NCBI RefSeq assembly: GCF_028747985.1
Contig: NZ_CP118108.1
Coordinates: forward strand, 441,001-505,000
Direction of reading: 5' to 3'
Origin: Paenibacillus urinalis
Lineage (GTDB): Bacteria > Bacillota > Bacilli > Paenibacillales > Paenibacillaceae
Length of the DNA stretch: 64,000 nt
Below, one piece after another: positions 42,672 through 52,687 of the stretch. Within the stretch, counting starts at the first letter, position 1; each line of letters begins with the position of its first letter. Position numbers and translations under genes: made by a program. The notes beneath the pieces were generated by a model. That model was not told the origin of the DNA. It searched no databases and worked only from the letters and a program-made list of their open reading frames with translations.

Positions 42672-42872
42672 ATGGATAACAACGTATTCAAAGGTAAATG
42701 GAATCAAGTGAAGGGCGAAGCCAAGAAGCAATGGGGTAAGCTGACTGATGATGATCTGGATGTCATCGATGGTGAGAAGGACAAGCTGGTCGGCAAGCTT
42801 CAGGAGCGATACGGTCATTCCCGCGACGAAGCCGAGAAGGAATATGATAACTGGAGCAGAACGTACCGCTAA
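42672..42872 (+). CDS. CsbD family stress-response protein
   Basis: A 66-residue hydrophilic helical protein. NNVFKGKWNQVKGEAKKQWGKLTDDDLDVIDG and the YGHSRDEAEKEYDNW end are the family pattern. CsbD-like proteins are general-stress proteins, often under sigma B; I did not find a clear sigma-B promoter here. ATG 42672 is ten bases after AAGGAG; ATG 42663 is closer and less likely. Confidence 0.9.
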   Translation: MDNNVFKGKWNQVKGEAKKQWGKLTDDDLDVIDGEKDKLVGKLQERYGHSRDEAEKEYDNWSRTYR

Positions 42873-42949
42873 CATAGATTGAACCAGGCATGTGAATTTG
42901 AGATATCTAGTTCATTCTATATAGAAACTTTAATAGATTTTTCCAAAAT

Positions 42950-42988
42950 AAGAGAGCACAGATCCCATAGAGGATTTGTGCTCTCTTT
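42950..42988 (+). terminator. Terminator after csbD-like gene
   Basis: AAGAGAGCACA-GATCC pairs with GGATTTGTGCTCTCTT, ending in Ts; a single G-T pair interrupts the match. Confidence 0.85.
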
Positions 42989-43033
42989 GCATGGTATGAT
43001 AGGGAAAAGTGAGTTTGTCAGGAGGTCTAGCTA

Positions 43034-43708
43034 GTGGGACGAAAAGGATTAGTCATTGGGGCTACTGGGTTGGTCGGCAAGCAGCTCGTATCACAGCTGC
43101 TCGCGCATGATGAATATGAAGAGGTTACCACGCTCGTGAGACAGGAGCTTCCGATATCCCACCCTAAACTGTCTCAAGTGATTGTGAACTGGGACGAGCT
43201 TGAAAGGCATGAGGAGGCTTTCATCGGAGCAGACGAATTGTTCTGCTGTATGGGCACGACGATCAAGAAGGCAGGATCGCAGGCGGCGTTCCGCAAAGTT
43301 GATCTGGAGTACCCCGTTACTGCAGCCAGACTCGCGTTGTCTCATGGGACGAGACAGATGATTGCTGTTACATCCATGGGAGCAGACAGCACTTCACGCA
43401 TCTTCTACAGCCGAACCAAGGGAGAGTTTGAGGACGATATCGCGAGACTAGGCTTTCGTGGTATTCATTTTCTAAGACCATCCTTGCTGCTTGGCGACAG
43501 AGAAGAAAAACGCACAGGGGAGAAGATAGGTGAATGGGTGCTGACGCTTGCCGATCCGCTGCTTCGCAAAGGAAGAGGACGGGAGTACCGAGCGGTTCCG
43601 GGTGCTTATGTTGCGAAGGCCATGATCAGGGCAGCGATGCGAGATCAGAGCGGGGTGTACCGCCATTCGAACAAGGATATCTGGAAGCTGGCTGAACAAC
43701 AAAAATAG
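43034..43708 (+). CDS. NAD(P)H-binding oxidoreductase, atypical SDR
   Basis: A 224-residue Rossmann protein of the TIP30/HTATIP2-like group. GLVIGATGLVGKQLVSQLL is the nucleotide-binding loop, AVTSMGADSTSRIFYSRTKGEFE carries the YxxxK-like active site (YSRTK), and FLRPSLLLGDREEKR follows. The reaction is unknown. It starts on GTG after AGGAGGTC. RidA follows after 74 bases. Confidence 0.85.
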   Translation: MGRKGLVIGATGLVGKQLVSQLLAHDEYEEVTTLVRQELPISHPKLSQVIVNWDELERHEEAFIGADELFCCMGTTIKKAGSQAAFRKVDLEYPVTAARLALSHGTRQMIAVTSMGADSTSRIFYSRTKGEFEDDIARLGFRGIHFLRPSLLLGDREEKRTGEKIGEWVLTLADPLLRKGRGREYRAVPGAYVAKAMIRAAMRDQSGVYRHSNKDIWKLAEQQK

Positions 43709-43782
43709 ACAAGCCTGCTTGCTTTGAATACAATGACTATAGAAATGCTTGGATAAACTAACCTACAGAGGAGGAGATACAT

Positions 43783-44163
43783 ATGAGTAAGAACCCGATT
43801 TCCACAGAAAAGGCACCAGGAGCCATTGGACCATACAGTCAGGCAGTTGAAGCAGGCGGTTTCATATTTACGTCTGGTCAGCTCGGAATCAATCCGCAGA
43901 CAGGTGAATTCGGTGATACCGTTGAGGAGCAGGCTCGTCTATCCCTTGAGAATGTGAAGGCCATCCTTGAAGCTGCCGGAGCAAGCTTGGACCAAGTCGT
44001 GAAGACGACGGTATTCCTGAAGGACATGAATGATTTTACCCGTGTAAATGAAGTGTACAGCTCGTTCTTCAGCCAGCCTTATCCTGCGCGCAGCGCGGTA
44101 GAGGTAGCCCGTCTTCCGAAGGATGCGCTGGTCGAGATTGAAACGATTACGCTGAAGAAATAA
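43783..44163 (+). CDS. ridA: RidA family enamine/imine deaminase
   Basis: A 126-residue trimeric protein that hydrolyses reactive enamine/imine intermediates of PLP enzymes. [24 protein letters not shown], a YSSFF block and the [21 protein letters not shown] end, with the catalytic Arg in ARSAVEV, are complete. AGGAGGAG precedes the ATG. It ends at a strong terminator. Confidence 0.96.
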   Translation: MSKNPISTEKAPGAIGPYSQAVEAGGFIFTSGQLGINPQTGEFGDTVEEQARLSLENVKAILEAAGASLDQVVKTTVFLKDMNDFTRVNEVYSSFFSQPYPARSAVEVARLPKDALVEIETITLKK

Positions 44164-44192
44164 CAAGAGTGTATAGGTAGAAGCATACAATA

Positions 44193-44246
44193 AAGAAGAA
44201 GGACCGCTTGCCCTGATTTGACAGGGCAGACGGTCCTTCTTTATTT
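44193..44246. terminator. Terminator between ridA and the convergent TspO-like gene
   Basis: AAAGAAGAAGGACCG pairs with CGGTCCTTCTTT, and an inner GCCCTG/CAGGGC arm extends the stem. T-rich on the plus strand and A-rich on the other, so probably used in both directions. Confidence 0.9.
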
Positions 44247-44290
44247 ATATGCGGCACGGAGCCACTCGAGGAATTCAAGGCCTCTATTAC

Positions 44291-45052
44291 TTACTGTCTT
44301 CGTTTGGAGAAGAACAGCCAGATCGAGTAAATCAGCAGCAAGGCTGCAATTCCGGCTGCGGTATAAGCTACAGCGGTGATATCGGATTGCTTCACACTAA
44401 TTGCAATATAAGCCCATACGAAGACCAGCGGTAGTACGGCATCACGATAAGAGAAGCTGACTGCGAGTGCGACAATCGCCCCGATGATCAGGAGCAGGAT
44501 TGCCCATGTCTCATCTCCAAGGCCAAATCCATCCCATTCCCGTTTGCTAAGCCAAACGGTCACATTAATAATGGTGGCCACACTGACCCAGCCAAGATAA
44601 ATCCGGAAGGGAAGCTGGACAAACCATTTTTCACCTGTAGTCGGCTTCTGAAGTGCCAATACACGCACATACATCTGACTCAGAGAGAACAGCAGGATAA
44701 AGATGACGAGCACGGACCAGCCGAACCACAGGTTCTGCCATAGGACAATCCAGCCTGCATTCGCCAGACAACTGATGAAGAACCAGAATTTAAGGACTGC
44801 CGCTGTATTTCGCTGCTTCTGGGACGGCAGAAACTGCAGAATGATGAATCCGGCCAGAAAGGCGTAAATGACTGACCAGATGGCGAAGGCATATCCGGCG
44901 GGTGTAATCAGTACAGGGTATAGAGCCGACACCTCCGAAGTGGTTCTTCCGCCGATGGGCAGCAGGTTAGCGAGCGCGTTCATGACGATCACAAGTACAA
45001 ATCCGATGACGTTTAGCCATTTATAAGGGTTCCGGTGAGTGGTGCGCAGCAT
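44291..45052 (-). CDS. TspO/MBR-like tryptophan-rich membrane protein
   Basis: A 253-residue membrane protein with about eight hydrophobic helices. The PAGYAFAIWSVIYAFLAGFI segment is the TspO-like signature, followed by a NAGWIVLWQNLWF region and PFRIYLGWVSVATIINVTVW. It is longer than classical five-helix TspO and belongs to the extended bacterial group, where the function is unclear. The start used is the Met preceded by a GAGGAGGAA site; an ORF reading 37 codons further upstream has no site. It is divergent from the ABC transporter. Confidence 0.8.
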   Translation of the reverse strand: MLRTTHRNPYKWLNVIGFVLVIVMNALANLLPIGGRTTSEVSALYPVLITPAGYAFAIWSVIYAFLAGFIILQFLPSQKQRNTAAVLKFWFFISCLANAGWIVLWQNLWFGWSVLVIFILLFSLSQMYVRVLALQKPTTGEKWFVQLPFRIYLGWVSVATIINVTVWLSKREWDGFGLGDETWAILLLIIGAIVALAVSFSYRDAVLPLVFVWAYIAISVKQSDITAVAYTAAGIAALLLIYSIWLFFSKRRQ

Positions 45053-45276
45053 ACAATTCCTCCTCGCAAGTATAATATTGACTCTATGGTTAATTAAACC
45101 TTCATGTATATCCTTACCCAATAATTTCACATTCAACATAAGTGTATGCAAAAGAATAGCCATGTAATGATCTGCATCGAAAGTTTTAATTTTCCGTAAT
45201 GTTCATTCATTTCCATTCATATGGGTTAAAGATAGTTAGAGATACAATATTGCTACTTGAAAGGGGGCTGGCCAGC

Positions 45277-46158
45277 GTGATTAGCAAAAGGTCTTCACAG
45301 TGGCTGCAGCAGCTTGTCTTTGTAGGTCCTTCACTCGTGTTTTTCCTCCTTATTATTGTGGCTCCATTTCTGCTGGGAATGTACTATTCCTTTACTAATT
45401 GGAATGGTGCGGCAAGCGAGCCCACATGGGCAGGCTTATCCAATTTTACGAAAATATTTACGGATGATCCCGCCTTTCTAAAATCCTTTACGTTTACAGC
45501 CTGGTTCACACTTGCGGGTGTGCTGCTGACCAACGTGCTCGGCTTTTTCCTTGCCTACTTTCTGACAAGGCCGCTCAAGACCAAAAATGTCCTGCGTACG
45601 ATCTTCTTCATGCCGAACGTCATCGGCGGACTGCTTCTCGGGTTCATCTGGCAGTTTATATTTGTCCGCGGATTCGCATCTGTTGGAGAAGCGACAGGAC
45701 TCGCTTTTTTTAATCTTCCCTGGCTGGGAGATGAGGCAACGGCGTTCTGGGCGATTGTGATTGTTTTTGTATGGCAGACAGCCGGATATTTGATGGTCAT
45801 CTACATATCTTCACTGAATAACATACCGAATGAAGTGATTGAGGCAGCTCAGATTGACGGCGCGAGCAAAGGACAAATTCTGAAGAGTATTATTGTGCCG
45901 CTCATTATGCCAGGGGTTACCGTATGTTTGTTCCTCGCCATCTCCTGGTCCTTCAAAATGTTTGACCTGAACCTGTCCCTCACTAAGGGAGGGCCGTTCC
46001 GTTCGACCGAATCGGTGGCGCTGAATATTTATAATGAGGCGTTCGTGAACGGAAGGTACGGACTCGGTACGGCAAAAGCTTTGATCTTCTTCATTATCGT
46101 GGCCATCATTACGTTCATTCAGGTTCGATTGACGAAGAGCAAGGAGGTTGAAGCCTAA
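45277..46158 (+). CDS. Sugar ABC transporter permease (first)
   Basis: A 293-residue, six-helix permease of the carbohydrate (MalF/UgpA-like) group. The EAAQIDGASKGQILKSIIVPLIMP block is the EAA loop that contacts the ATPase. The GTG start at 45277 follows AAAGGGGGC. The genes follow in the order permease, permease, binding protein, which differs from the more common order with the binding protein first. No ATPase gene is present, so a shared MsmX-type ATPase is expected. Confidence 0.92.
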   Translation: MISKRSSQWLQQLVFVGPSLVFFLLIIVAPFLLGMYYSFTNWNGAASEPTWAGLSNFTKIFTDDPAFLKSFTFTAWFTLAGVLLTNVLGFFLAYFLTRPLKTKNVLRTIFFMPNVIGGLLLGFIWQFIFVRGFASVGEATGLAFFNLPWLGDEATAFWAIVIVFVWQTAGYLMVIYISSLNNIPNEVIEAAQIDGASKGQILKSIIVPLIMPGVTVCLFLAISWSFKMFDLNLSLTKGGPFRSTESVALNIYNEAFVNGRYGLGTAKALIFFIIVAIITFIQVRLTKSKEVEA

Positions 46159-46159
46159 G

Positions 46160-46996
46160 ATGGAATCTGCAAAAAGCTATCGGATAAGTACCTTCATCAC
46201 CGAATTGTTCATGATCCTGCTGGCTCTCGTGTTTCTTGTTCCTTTTTATTTCCTGTTTGTGAACTCTGTCAAAACCTTCGGTGATCTGCTGACCAATGCA
46301 GCCTCCTGGCCGCAAGCGTTCGAGTGGAGCAATTACCAAAGAGCATGGGAGATCACGAACTTTCCCAAAGTGCTTACGAATTCTTTAATTGTAACCGTTA
46401 TCAGTAATTTACTGCTTGTGCTGATCAGCTCAATGACCGCCTATCGCATGGTTAGGCACAATACCCGATTCAATCGCGTGCTGTTCACCCTGTTCGTTGC
46501 GGCGATGGTCATTCCGTTTCAATCGATTATGATTCCGCTCGTTAAGGTAACAAGCACCGTCGGGATTATGAACAGTCACTGGGGGCTAATCATCTGCTAC
46601 CTCGGCTTCGGGGTCCCGATGTCGGTCTTCCTGTTCCACGGATTTGTCAAATCGGTGCCTGTCGAGATCGAGGAGGCGGCAAGAGTGGATGGCAGTAACG
46701 CCTACGGTGTGTTTTTTCGCATAGTCTATCCGCTCATGCGGCCGATGTATGTCACGATTATCATTTTGAATACGCTGTGGATCTGGAATGATTACTTACT
46801 GCCCTCCATTGTGCTGCAGGACGCTGAGCTGCATACAATCCCGATCGCAACTTACGCGTTCTTCGGTCAATACACCAAGCAGTGGGATCTCGCGCTGCCT
46901 GCGCTGGTCCTGGGGATTACACCGATCATCCTGTTCTTCCTGCTGATGCAGAAGCACATCATTCAGGGGATTACAGCAGGCTCGGTCAAAGGTTAA
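46160..46996 (+). CDS. Sugar ABC transporter permease (second)
   Basis: A 278-residue, six-helix permease of the MalG/UgpE-like group. The EEAARVDGSNAYGVFFRIVYPLMRP block is the EAA loop. It starts one base after the upstream stop, on an ATG 12 bases after AAGGAGG; an overlapping TTG at 46148 is too near the site. It pairs with the first permease to form the channel. The binding protein follows after 51 bases. Confidence 0.92.
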   Translation: MESAKSYRISTFITELFMILLALVFLVPFYFLFVNSVKTFGDLLTNAASWPQAFEWSNYQRAWEITNFPKVLTNSLIVTVISNLLLVLISSMTAYRMVRHNTRFNRVLFTLFVAAMVIPFQSIMIPLVKVTSTVGIMNSHWGLIICYLGFGVPMSVFLFHGFVKSVPVEIEEAARVDGSNAYGVFFRIVYPLMRPMYVTIIILNTLWIWNDYLLPSIVLQDAELHTIPIATYAFFGQYTKQWDLALPALVLGITPIILFFLLMQKHIIQGITAGSVKG

Positions 46997-47047
46997 GCAT
47001 CGATTCCGTGAATCAATCACGTTAATTCATATGAGGAGGAATTCATC

Positions 47048-48313
47048 TTGAAGAAAAAAGGGCTGTTCTTGTTTACGCTGGTATGGGTATGTGCTGTCGT
47101 TCTATCCGGCTGCGGCGGAGGGTCAGGCAGCGGCGCTGAGGATGGAAAGAAGACAATTAAGATTTTTCAATACAAGGTCGAAATTGCAGAGGCCTTCGAT
47201 CGGCTTATTGCTGAGTATGAGGAAGAGCATCCGGATATCAATATCGAGATTGAGACGGTTGGTGGCGGCAGTGACTATAGTGCAGCGCTGAAGACCAAGT
47301 TTGCAGGTACAGAGCATCCGGATATTTTCAACGTTGCCGGTTACCGTGAGCTGGACACATGGATTGATTCTCTTGAGGATCTGTCGAATGAGCCGTGGGT
47401 AGATGATATTATTGATGTCGCCAAAGAGCCAATGACGAAGGATGGCAAGCTGTACGGTCAGCCGCTTGGGCTTGAAGGATATGGATTTATTTATAACAAG
47501 GATCTGTTCGAGCAGGCAGGCATCACGGAGCTTCCGAAGACACTGACGGAGCTTGAAGCCGTGGCACAGCAGCTGCAGGACGCCGGCATCGTGCCATTCT
47601 CGAACGGTTATCAGGAATGGTGGGTGCTCGGGAATCACAATGCCAACGTTCCCTTTGCACATCAGCCCGATCCGGTTGCCTTTATTGATGGTCTGAATGC
47701 GGGAACGGAAACAATTCCGGGCAATGCTATTTTTGAAGACTGGGTTAATCTGCTCGATTTGACCCTTGCCTATGGGAATAAGAACCCGCTGACGACAGAC
47801 TATAATACACAGGTCACTCTCTTTGCTACGGGCGAGGCTGCAATGATGCAGCAGGGGAACTGGACACAAGTGCAGATTGATGGGATCAACCCGGATCTGA
47901 ACCTCGGCATCCTGCCAATGCCTATCGGAGATGATGCTGAGGTGTATGATAAACTGTTTGTCGGCGTGCCGAACAACTATGTGATTAACAAGAACTCTGA
48001 GGTGAAGGAAGAGGCGAAGGACTTCTTGGAATGGCTCGTAACCTCGGATGCGGGTAAGCGGTATATGACCGAGGAATTCAAGTTTATTCCGGCCTTTAAG
48101 AGCGTGACGGCTGACGGTGAGGTGCTCGGAGATCTGGCGGCAGAAATTATAAATTACAGTGATCAGGATAAGTTGCTGAGCTGGAACTTCAACCGTTTTC
48201 CGGAAGGTGTACCGCAGGAGTATGGTGCTGTGATGCAGGCCTACATTGCAAATCCGGACCCGGCGAAGCTGCTGGAGGATATGCAGAAGAGCTGGGACAG
48301 CCTTAAGGAGTAG
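47048..48313 (+). CDS. Sugar-binding lipoprotein of ABC transporter
   Basis: A 421-residue family 1 extracellular solute-binding protein. A lipobox LSGC places the lipidated Cys at residue 22. IKIFQYKVEIAEAFDRLIAEYEEEHPDINIEIE and the GEAAMMQQGNW region are typical of oligosaccharide binders. The TTG start follows GAGGAGG. Substrate is not assignable. A terminator follows. Confidence 0.93.
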   Translation: MKKKGLFLFTLVWVCAVVLSGCGGGSGSGAEDGKKTIKIFQYKVEIAEAFDRLIAEYEEEHPDINIEIETVGGGSDYSAALKTKFAGTEHPDIFNVAGYRELDTWIDSLEDLSNEPWVDDIIDVAKEPMTKDGKLYGQPLGLEGYGFIYNKDLFEQAGITELPKTLTELEAVAQQLQDAGIVPFSNGYQEWWVLGNHNANVPFAHQPDPVAFIDGLNAGTETIPGNAIFEDWVNLLDLTLAYGNKNPLTTDYNTQVTLFATGEAAMMQQGNWTQVQIDGINPDLNLGILPMPIGDDAEVYDKLFVGVPNNYVINKNSEVKEEAKDFLEWLVTSDAGKRYMTEEFKFIPAFKSVTADGEVLGDLAAEIINYSDQDKLLSWNFNRFPEGVPQEYGAVMQAYIANPDPAKLLEDMQKSWDSLKE

Positions 48314-48366
48314 ATGAAGTAAGCGTATGATTACCATAGATATAGAGAAATCGTAAGAGATGGCTT

Positions 48367-48402
48367 AGAGACGGCTCCGTAATGGAAGGGCTGTCTCTTT
48401 TT
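48367..48402 (+). terminator. Terminator of the ABC transporter operon
   Basis: AGAGACGGCTCC and GGGCTGTCTCT form a stem with one G-T pair and a loop of nine bases; a T run follows. Confidence 0.8.
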
Positions 48403-48524
48403 CTGTGATACAGAATCAAGTAAACCAAGGGATTGCCCTAGAATTCGACTTAACAATTTTAAAAAGATTGATTTTCGTATATGATGGAGAGTAACAATCT
48501 AAAGGGGCTAACGGGTGACTTACG

Positions 48525-51500
48525 ATGAATCAACCACTTTATGGAATATGGCTCGGAGATGTGTTTTTTTGTTTTTCAGGAGAAACATCGGAACCAAAAG
48601 TCGACGCTTGGAGTCATTTAATAAGAAAAATGAAGCTGAAGGACGGAACCTACCGTCCATTTCAACATGCCGCTCTGCGCCTTGCTGAGCTGAGATGGCA
48701 GATGAAATCGGTTCAACAGGAAGCGAGCTCAGGCCCGAGGAAGAAGCGGCCCGCATTTGGCCGGACGCTGGAAGGCTTGGCGCTCGCTCCAAGAGATGCC
48801 TTCGAGCTGCTGATTCGCTGGAATAAGGAAGAGGCAGAGCAGGCAGGCTTTGCCCCAGGCGGTGAAATGGAATACTGGGCTAAGGCGGCTAGATTTGCCA
48901 TGGAGCTGCTGATTCGAGGGCAAATTACGCCAGGCACAGCCCCTGTGACCTCGGCTGGTGGAAGGCGCAGAGGCAATCAGTCTGCTGTAACAGCCGTATG
49001 GCTTCCCAAAATAACAGAGCCTGCTGATACAGAACGTTTCCTGAAGCTGGCTGAGTCCATCCCTGCCATCTGTCTGACCGCATCGGGTGCATACGCGGAT
49101 TCGGAAGCCAGTACGGTGAAGGAGGCAGGATCAGCTGTCCTATACTCTTTCCTCAGACAAACGATACATGCTGCGGTGTCTGCCGAGATTGCCTCTGTAG
49201 AGAGCAGTCTGTCTCGTTACCGTGCTAATTACAGACGAGGGTATTCTCCGCTCACGGAGCTGTGGTGGAACAGTCTGCTGACAGGCTCGCGGGAGCTGAG
49301 TGTGCAGGCTGCTGTGCAAGAGATCGAGGAATTAAGCGACAGTGTGGTTCAAGCAGCAGACAATGCTCCTCCCGTAATCGAAGGGGAGGCTGCTGGTCCT
49401 GAGGAGGGGAGATTGAAGCTGAGTCTGCGGCTTGAGCCGTCAGAGCTGGAGCGGTCCTCTGCATGGAAAGTGAGCTTCTGGGCAGAGAGCGAGAACGAAG
49501 CTGATTTTCGGGTGCCAATCGAGGCGATATGGGCTTATCCTTCGCCAGATGTGGATCGAGGGACGGTAAAATACAGCCGGGTCCAGGAGCAGATGCTCCT
49601 CGCCTTAGGCAAAGCAAGTGAAGCTGCACCCAGCCTGCAGTTGGCTATGGGAGCAGCTCCTCATGAGATCGAGATGGATGCACAGCAATTTTATGAATTT
49701 ATGTCTTCTTCTGTTCCCAAGCTGCAGCAGATGGGGATTACCGTATTGATGCCTTCCCGCTGGAGTCGGGAAGGGAAGCGGAAGACAGGGCTTCGGCTCC
49801 GGATGCTCCAGAATGGTGAGCCACCGGGTGCACAGAAGGCACCGACCCTGGGAATGGAGCAGCTCGTTAAGTTTGAGGCTGAAGCTGTCCTGAACGGGGT
49901 GCCGGTAACGAAGGAGGAGCTTGCACAGCTTGCGGCTTCTGCATTTCCGCTCGTGGAGTTTCGGGGGGAATGGATCGAGATTGACCCGAAAGAAATCCGC
50001 CAGGTGCTGCGTTTTATGAAGAAAAATGAGGAAGGCTCCATGGCTCTGTCCGAGTGGATTCATCTGGCTGTTGATGAGGATGAGGAAGCAAGCTGGAAGG
50101 GGATGTCCATTTTTGGTGCGGAATCGTTTGGCATGCTGTCCTTCCTACTGGATGGCCAGGTGCTGAGTCGAACCCAGATCAGGGATACGCCGCCTTCCCT
50201 TCATGGTAATCTGCGGCCCTATCAGCAGCGTGGCTATCAGTGGCTTGCTGCCATGCGTGATCTTGGCTTCGGGGTATGCCTTGCCGATGATATGGGTCTC
50301 GGGAAGACCATACAGGTGATTACCTGTCTGCTGGATTCCAAGCTTGCTGCACGGGAAGCGAGAGATGCAGAGCGGGAGCTGGATGATCGTCAGGGCGGGC
50401 AAGATATCCTGGAAGATGAGGAGTTCGATATGGAGCATCCGGCCCTCATCATCTGTCCTACCTCCCTGCTTGGAAACTGGCAGCGGGAGATTAAGCGTTT
50501 TGCACCCGACTTTAAATTATATATTCATCATGGTACACAGCGGCTGCACGGAGAGGCCTTTCGAAAGCAGGCTGGGGAGCACGATATAATTCTCACAACG
50601 TATCATCTGGCAGGCAGGGACGGGGCAGATCTGGCCTCGATCGAGTGGTCCTCTGTCGTGCTGGATGAAGCCCAGTACATTAAGAATTATCGAACCAAGC
50701 AGGCACAAAGTGTCATGAAGCTGTCTGCGCCGCACCGTATCGCCATGACTGGGACGCCTGTAGAGAACAGGCTTAGTGAGCTGTGGTCCATCTTCCAATT
50801 TCTGAATCCCGGCTATCTGGGAACGGCGGCATCGTTTAGACAGCGCTATACAATAGGTGCTCAGGAAGACACGAGCTCTCTGCGAGAGCTTCATCGTCTG
50901 GTATCGCCATTTATGCTGAGAAGGCTCAAGAGTGATCCGGATATTCGCAAGGATCTGCCGGAGAAGCTGGAGCTTAAATCCTACTGCTCACTTACAGTGG
51001 AGCAGGCTGCGATATACAAGGGCGTAGTCGATCAGCTGCTGACCGGCATCGAGGGACAAACCGGATTTACACGCAAGGGCGTCGTATTATCCTCCTTGAC
51101 CAAGCTGAAGCAAATATGCGATCATCCTGTACTCATTGAGCATAGCCGTAAGGACGCAGGGCGCGTAGAGGCGTCAGGCAAGCTTGAGCGCTTGATGGAG
51201 CTGACAGATGCAATTCGTGATAATGGCGAGGCAGCCCTTATTTTTACCCAGTATGTGTCGATGGGGGAGATTCTCGTTCAGCAATTGTCTCAGCGGTATG
51301 ATGAGAAGCCTTTCTTCCTTCACGGAGGGGTTTCAAAGGCAGAACGAGACGAAATGGTAGAGCAATTTCAGAACGGTAAGGGTCCTTCTCTCTTCGTTCT
51401 CTCCTTGCGGGCCGGCGGGGTAGGCCTCAACCTGACTCATGCGAGCCATGTCATCCATTATGATCGCTGGTGGAATCCTGCGGTAGAGAATCAGGCGACG

Positions 51501-51710
51501 GATCGTGTATTCCGAATCGGGCAGAAACGAAATGTCCAGGTGCATAAACTGATATGCCAAGGGACACTGGAAGAGCGAATTGATGAGCTGATTGAGAGCA
51601 AGAAGCAGCTGTCGGAGCAAGTAGTCGGTTCGGGTGAGAACTGGATTACAGAAATGTCCGATGATGAGCTGAAGGGCCTCGTAAGTTTGCAAGGTGAGAT
51701 GTGGGTATAG
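48525..51710 (+). CDS. SNF2-family DEAD/DEAH-box ATPase
   Basis: A 1061-residue bacterial SNF2 protein. The N-terminal half (about 1-560) is the family-specific region seen in bacterial SNF2 proteins (DUF3670-like). The helicase part has LADDMGLGKTIQVI (Walker A), ICPTSLLGNWQREI, VLDEAQYIKN (Walker B), MTGTPVENRLSELWSI, then LRAGGVGLNLTHA and DRVFRIGQKRNVQVHKL of the second lobe. It is a DNA translocase. Substrates and partners in bacteria are mostly unknown. A SWIM zinc-finger gene follows closely, which is the usual pairing. Confidence 0.93.
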   Translation: MNQPLYGIWLGDVFFCFSGETSEPKVDAWSHLIRKMKLKDGTYRPFQHAALRLAELRWQMKSVQQEASSGPRKKRPAFGRTLEGLALAPRDAFELLIRWNKEEAEQAGFAPGGEMEYWAKAARFAMELLIRGQITPGTAPVTSAGGRRRGNQSAVTAVWLPKITEPADTERFLKLAESIPAICLTASGAYADSEASTVKEAGSAVLYSFLRQTIHAAVSAEIASVESSLSRYRANYRRGYSPLTELWWNSLLTGSRELSVQAAVQEIEELSDSVVQAADNAPPVIEGEAAGPEEGRLKLSLRLEPSELERSSAWKVSFWAESENEADFRVPIEAIWAYPSPDVDRGTVKYSRVQEQMLLALGKASEAAPSLQLAMGAAPHEIEMDAQQFYEFMSSSVPKLQQMGITVLMPSRWSREGKRKTGLRLRMLQNGEPPGAQKAPTLGMEQLVKFEAEAVLNGVPVTKEELAQLAASAFPLVEFRGEWIEIDPKEIRQVLRFMKKNEEGSMALSEWIHLAVDEDEEASWKGMSIFGAESFGMLSFLLDGQVLSRTQIRDTPPSLHGNLRPYQQRGYQWLAAMRDLGFGVCLADDMGLGKTIQVITCLLDSKLAAREARDAERELDDRQGGQDILEDEEFDMEHPALIICPTSLLGNWQREIKRFAPDFKLYIHHGTQRLHGEAFRKQAGEHDIILTTYHLAGRDGADLASIEWSSVVLDEAQYIKNYRTKQAQSVMKLSAPHRIAMTGTPVENRLSELWSIFQFLNPGYLGTAASFRQRYTIGAQEDTSSLRELHRLVSPFMLRRLKSDPDIRKDLPEKLELKSYCSLTVEQAAIYKGVVDQLLTGIEGQTGFTRKGVVLSSLTKLKQICDHPVLIEHSRKDAGRVEASGKLERLMELTDAIRDNGEAALIFTQYVSMGEILVQQLSQRYDEKPFFLHGGVSKAERDEMVEQFQNGKGPSLFVLSLRAGGVGLNLTHASHVIHYDRWWNPAVENQATDRVFRIGQKRNVQVHKLICQGTLEERIDELIESKKQLSEQVVGSGENWITEMSDDELKGLVSLQGEMWV

Positions 51711-51741
51711 TACAACGGATTAAACAGGAGGTGAGGCTGTA

Positions 51742-52488
51742 GTGACATATCAAGTAAACCATTTTAAACTGGAGCCTCACGGCTGGAAGGCAATCATTGG
51801 GGACACAACGGAGACTGGCTCACAAGCACCAGAGGGCGATGCGGAGGTCGAAGCGGAGGTCGAAGCTGCATATAAGCAGCTTAATGAAGAGCAAAGATCG
51901 GAAGTGCTTGGCGAGCTGCAAGAAGACGCCTATACCTTGTACCTCCTGCTTACAGGAGGCGCTGTAGAGCTCAACCATTCTGCGCTGATCTCCTGGGTCA
52001 AAAATGCAGATGTGAGCTGCTCCTGTAATCGTATCGCATGCCCTCATATCGACGCGGCCTTGCAGGCGGCTGCAGAATGGGCCGCTGCTGATACGCTGAG
52101 ACTGCTTGATATGCTGGGTCTGACCCGTGAGCAGCTGCTTACAGAGGTGCTCCGCGTCTGGTCCCATGAATCGGTATCCACCAGCACGACGCAGGCAGCG
52201 TCATTACTGGAACGCAAAACCCAGCGCGCAGGCGGCAATTCTTCTGCCATTCTGGACTACATCGGCGATGCCGCTGCCAATGGTTCGCTTCACATGCCGG
52301 GTCCAGAATTCGAAGGTATTAAAGTGAAGTTATCTCCACCTGGAGAGCTGACTCCGCCATCGCCGGGTATTGCTCAGCTTGTGCCGGCAGTTCCTGCGGA
52401 GGCAGCCTTAGAGCATATCCGCAAGCAGGTTTCAGAGAGAGCGTCCAAGTGGGCAGAGGAACTGAATCTCAAGACAGCCAAGAAATGA
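51742..52488 (+). CDS. SWIM zinc finger protein associated with SNF2
   Basis: A 248-residue protein beginning on a GTG preceded by AGGAGGTGAG. Residues around 93-103 read SCSCNRIACPH, matching the CxC-xn-CxH SWIM zinc motif in compact form. An acidic repeated stretch (AEVEAEVEAA) lies near residue 35. The tail is Pro-rich and then helical. It lies 31 bases after the SNF2 gene, in one operon, and likely helps it bind DNA or protein. Confidence 0.82.
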   Translation: MTYQVNHFKLEPHGWKAIIGDTTETGSQAPEGDAEVEAEVEAAYKQLNEEQRSEVLGELQEDAYTLYLLLTGGAVELNHSALISWVKNADVSCSCNRIACPHIDAALQAAAEWAAADTLRLLDMLGLTREQLLTEVLRVWSHESVSTSTTQAASLLERKTQRAGGNSSAILDYIGDAAANGSLHMPGPEFEGIKVKLSPPGELTPPSPGIAQLVPAVPAEAALEHIRKQVSERASKWAEELNLKTAKK

Positions 52489-52526
52489 ACGGAATTAGGT
52501 AACTGCCTAGTCAGAACTAAATGAAG

Positions 52527-52567
52527 ACCACCGAACAGGCACGGATCCTAGGCTCGGTGGTTTTTTT
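52527..52567 (+). terminator. Terminator of the SNF2 operon
   Basis: ACCACCGA (52527-52534) pairs with TCGGTGGT (52554-52561), ending in seven Ts. Confidence 0.88.
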
Positions 52568-52687
52568 GTAGCTGCAGCCATAGATCGACTTATACCAAGA
52601 TGAGGATTTGAAGCTCTATCTCGATAGGTCTATAATGAATGAGAGAGATTGGAACAGCTATAAATTTGGGATAGGGGAAATAACAAA

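Noticed and set aside
47123..48337. A 404-residue open frame opposite the sugar-binding lipoprotein
   Set aside because: Codon-bias shadow of the lipoprotein gene; His/Cys/Ile-rich sequence without family resemblance.
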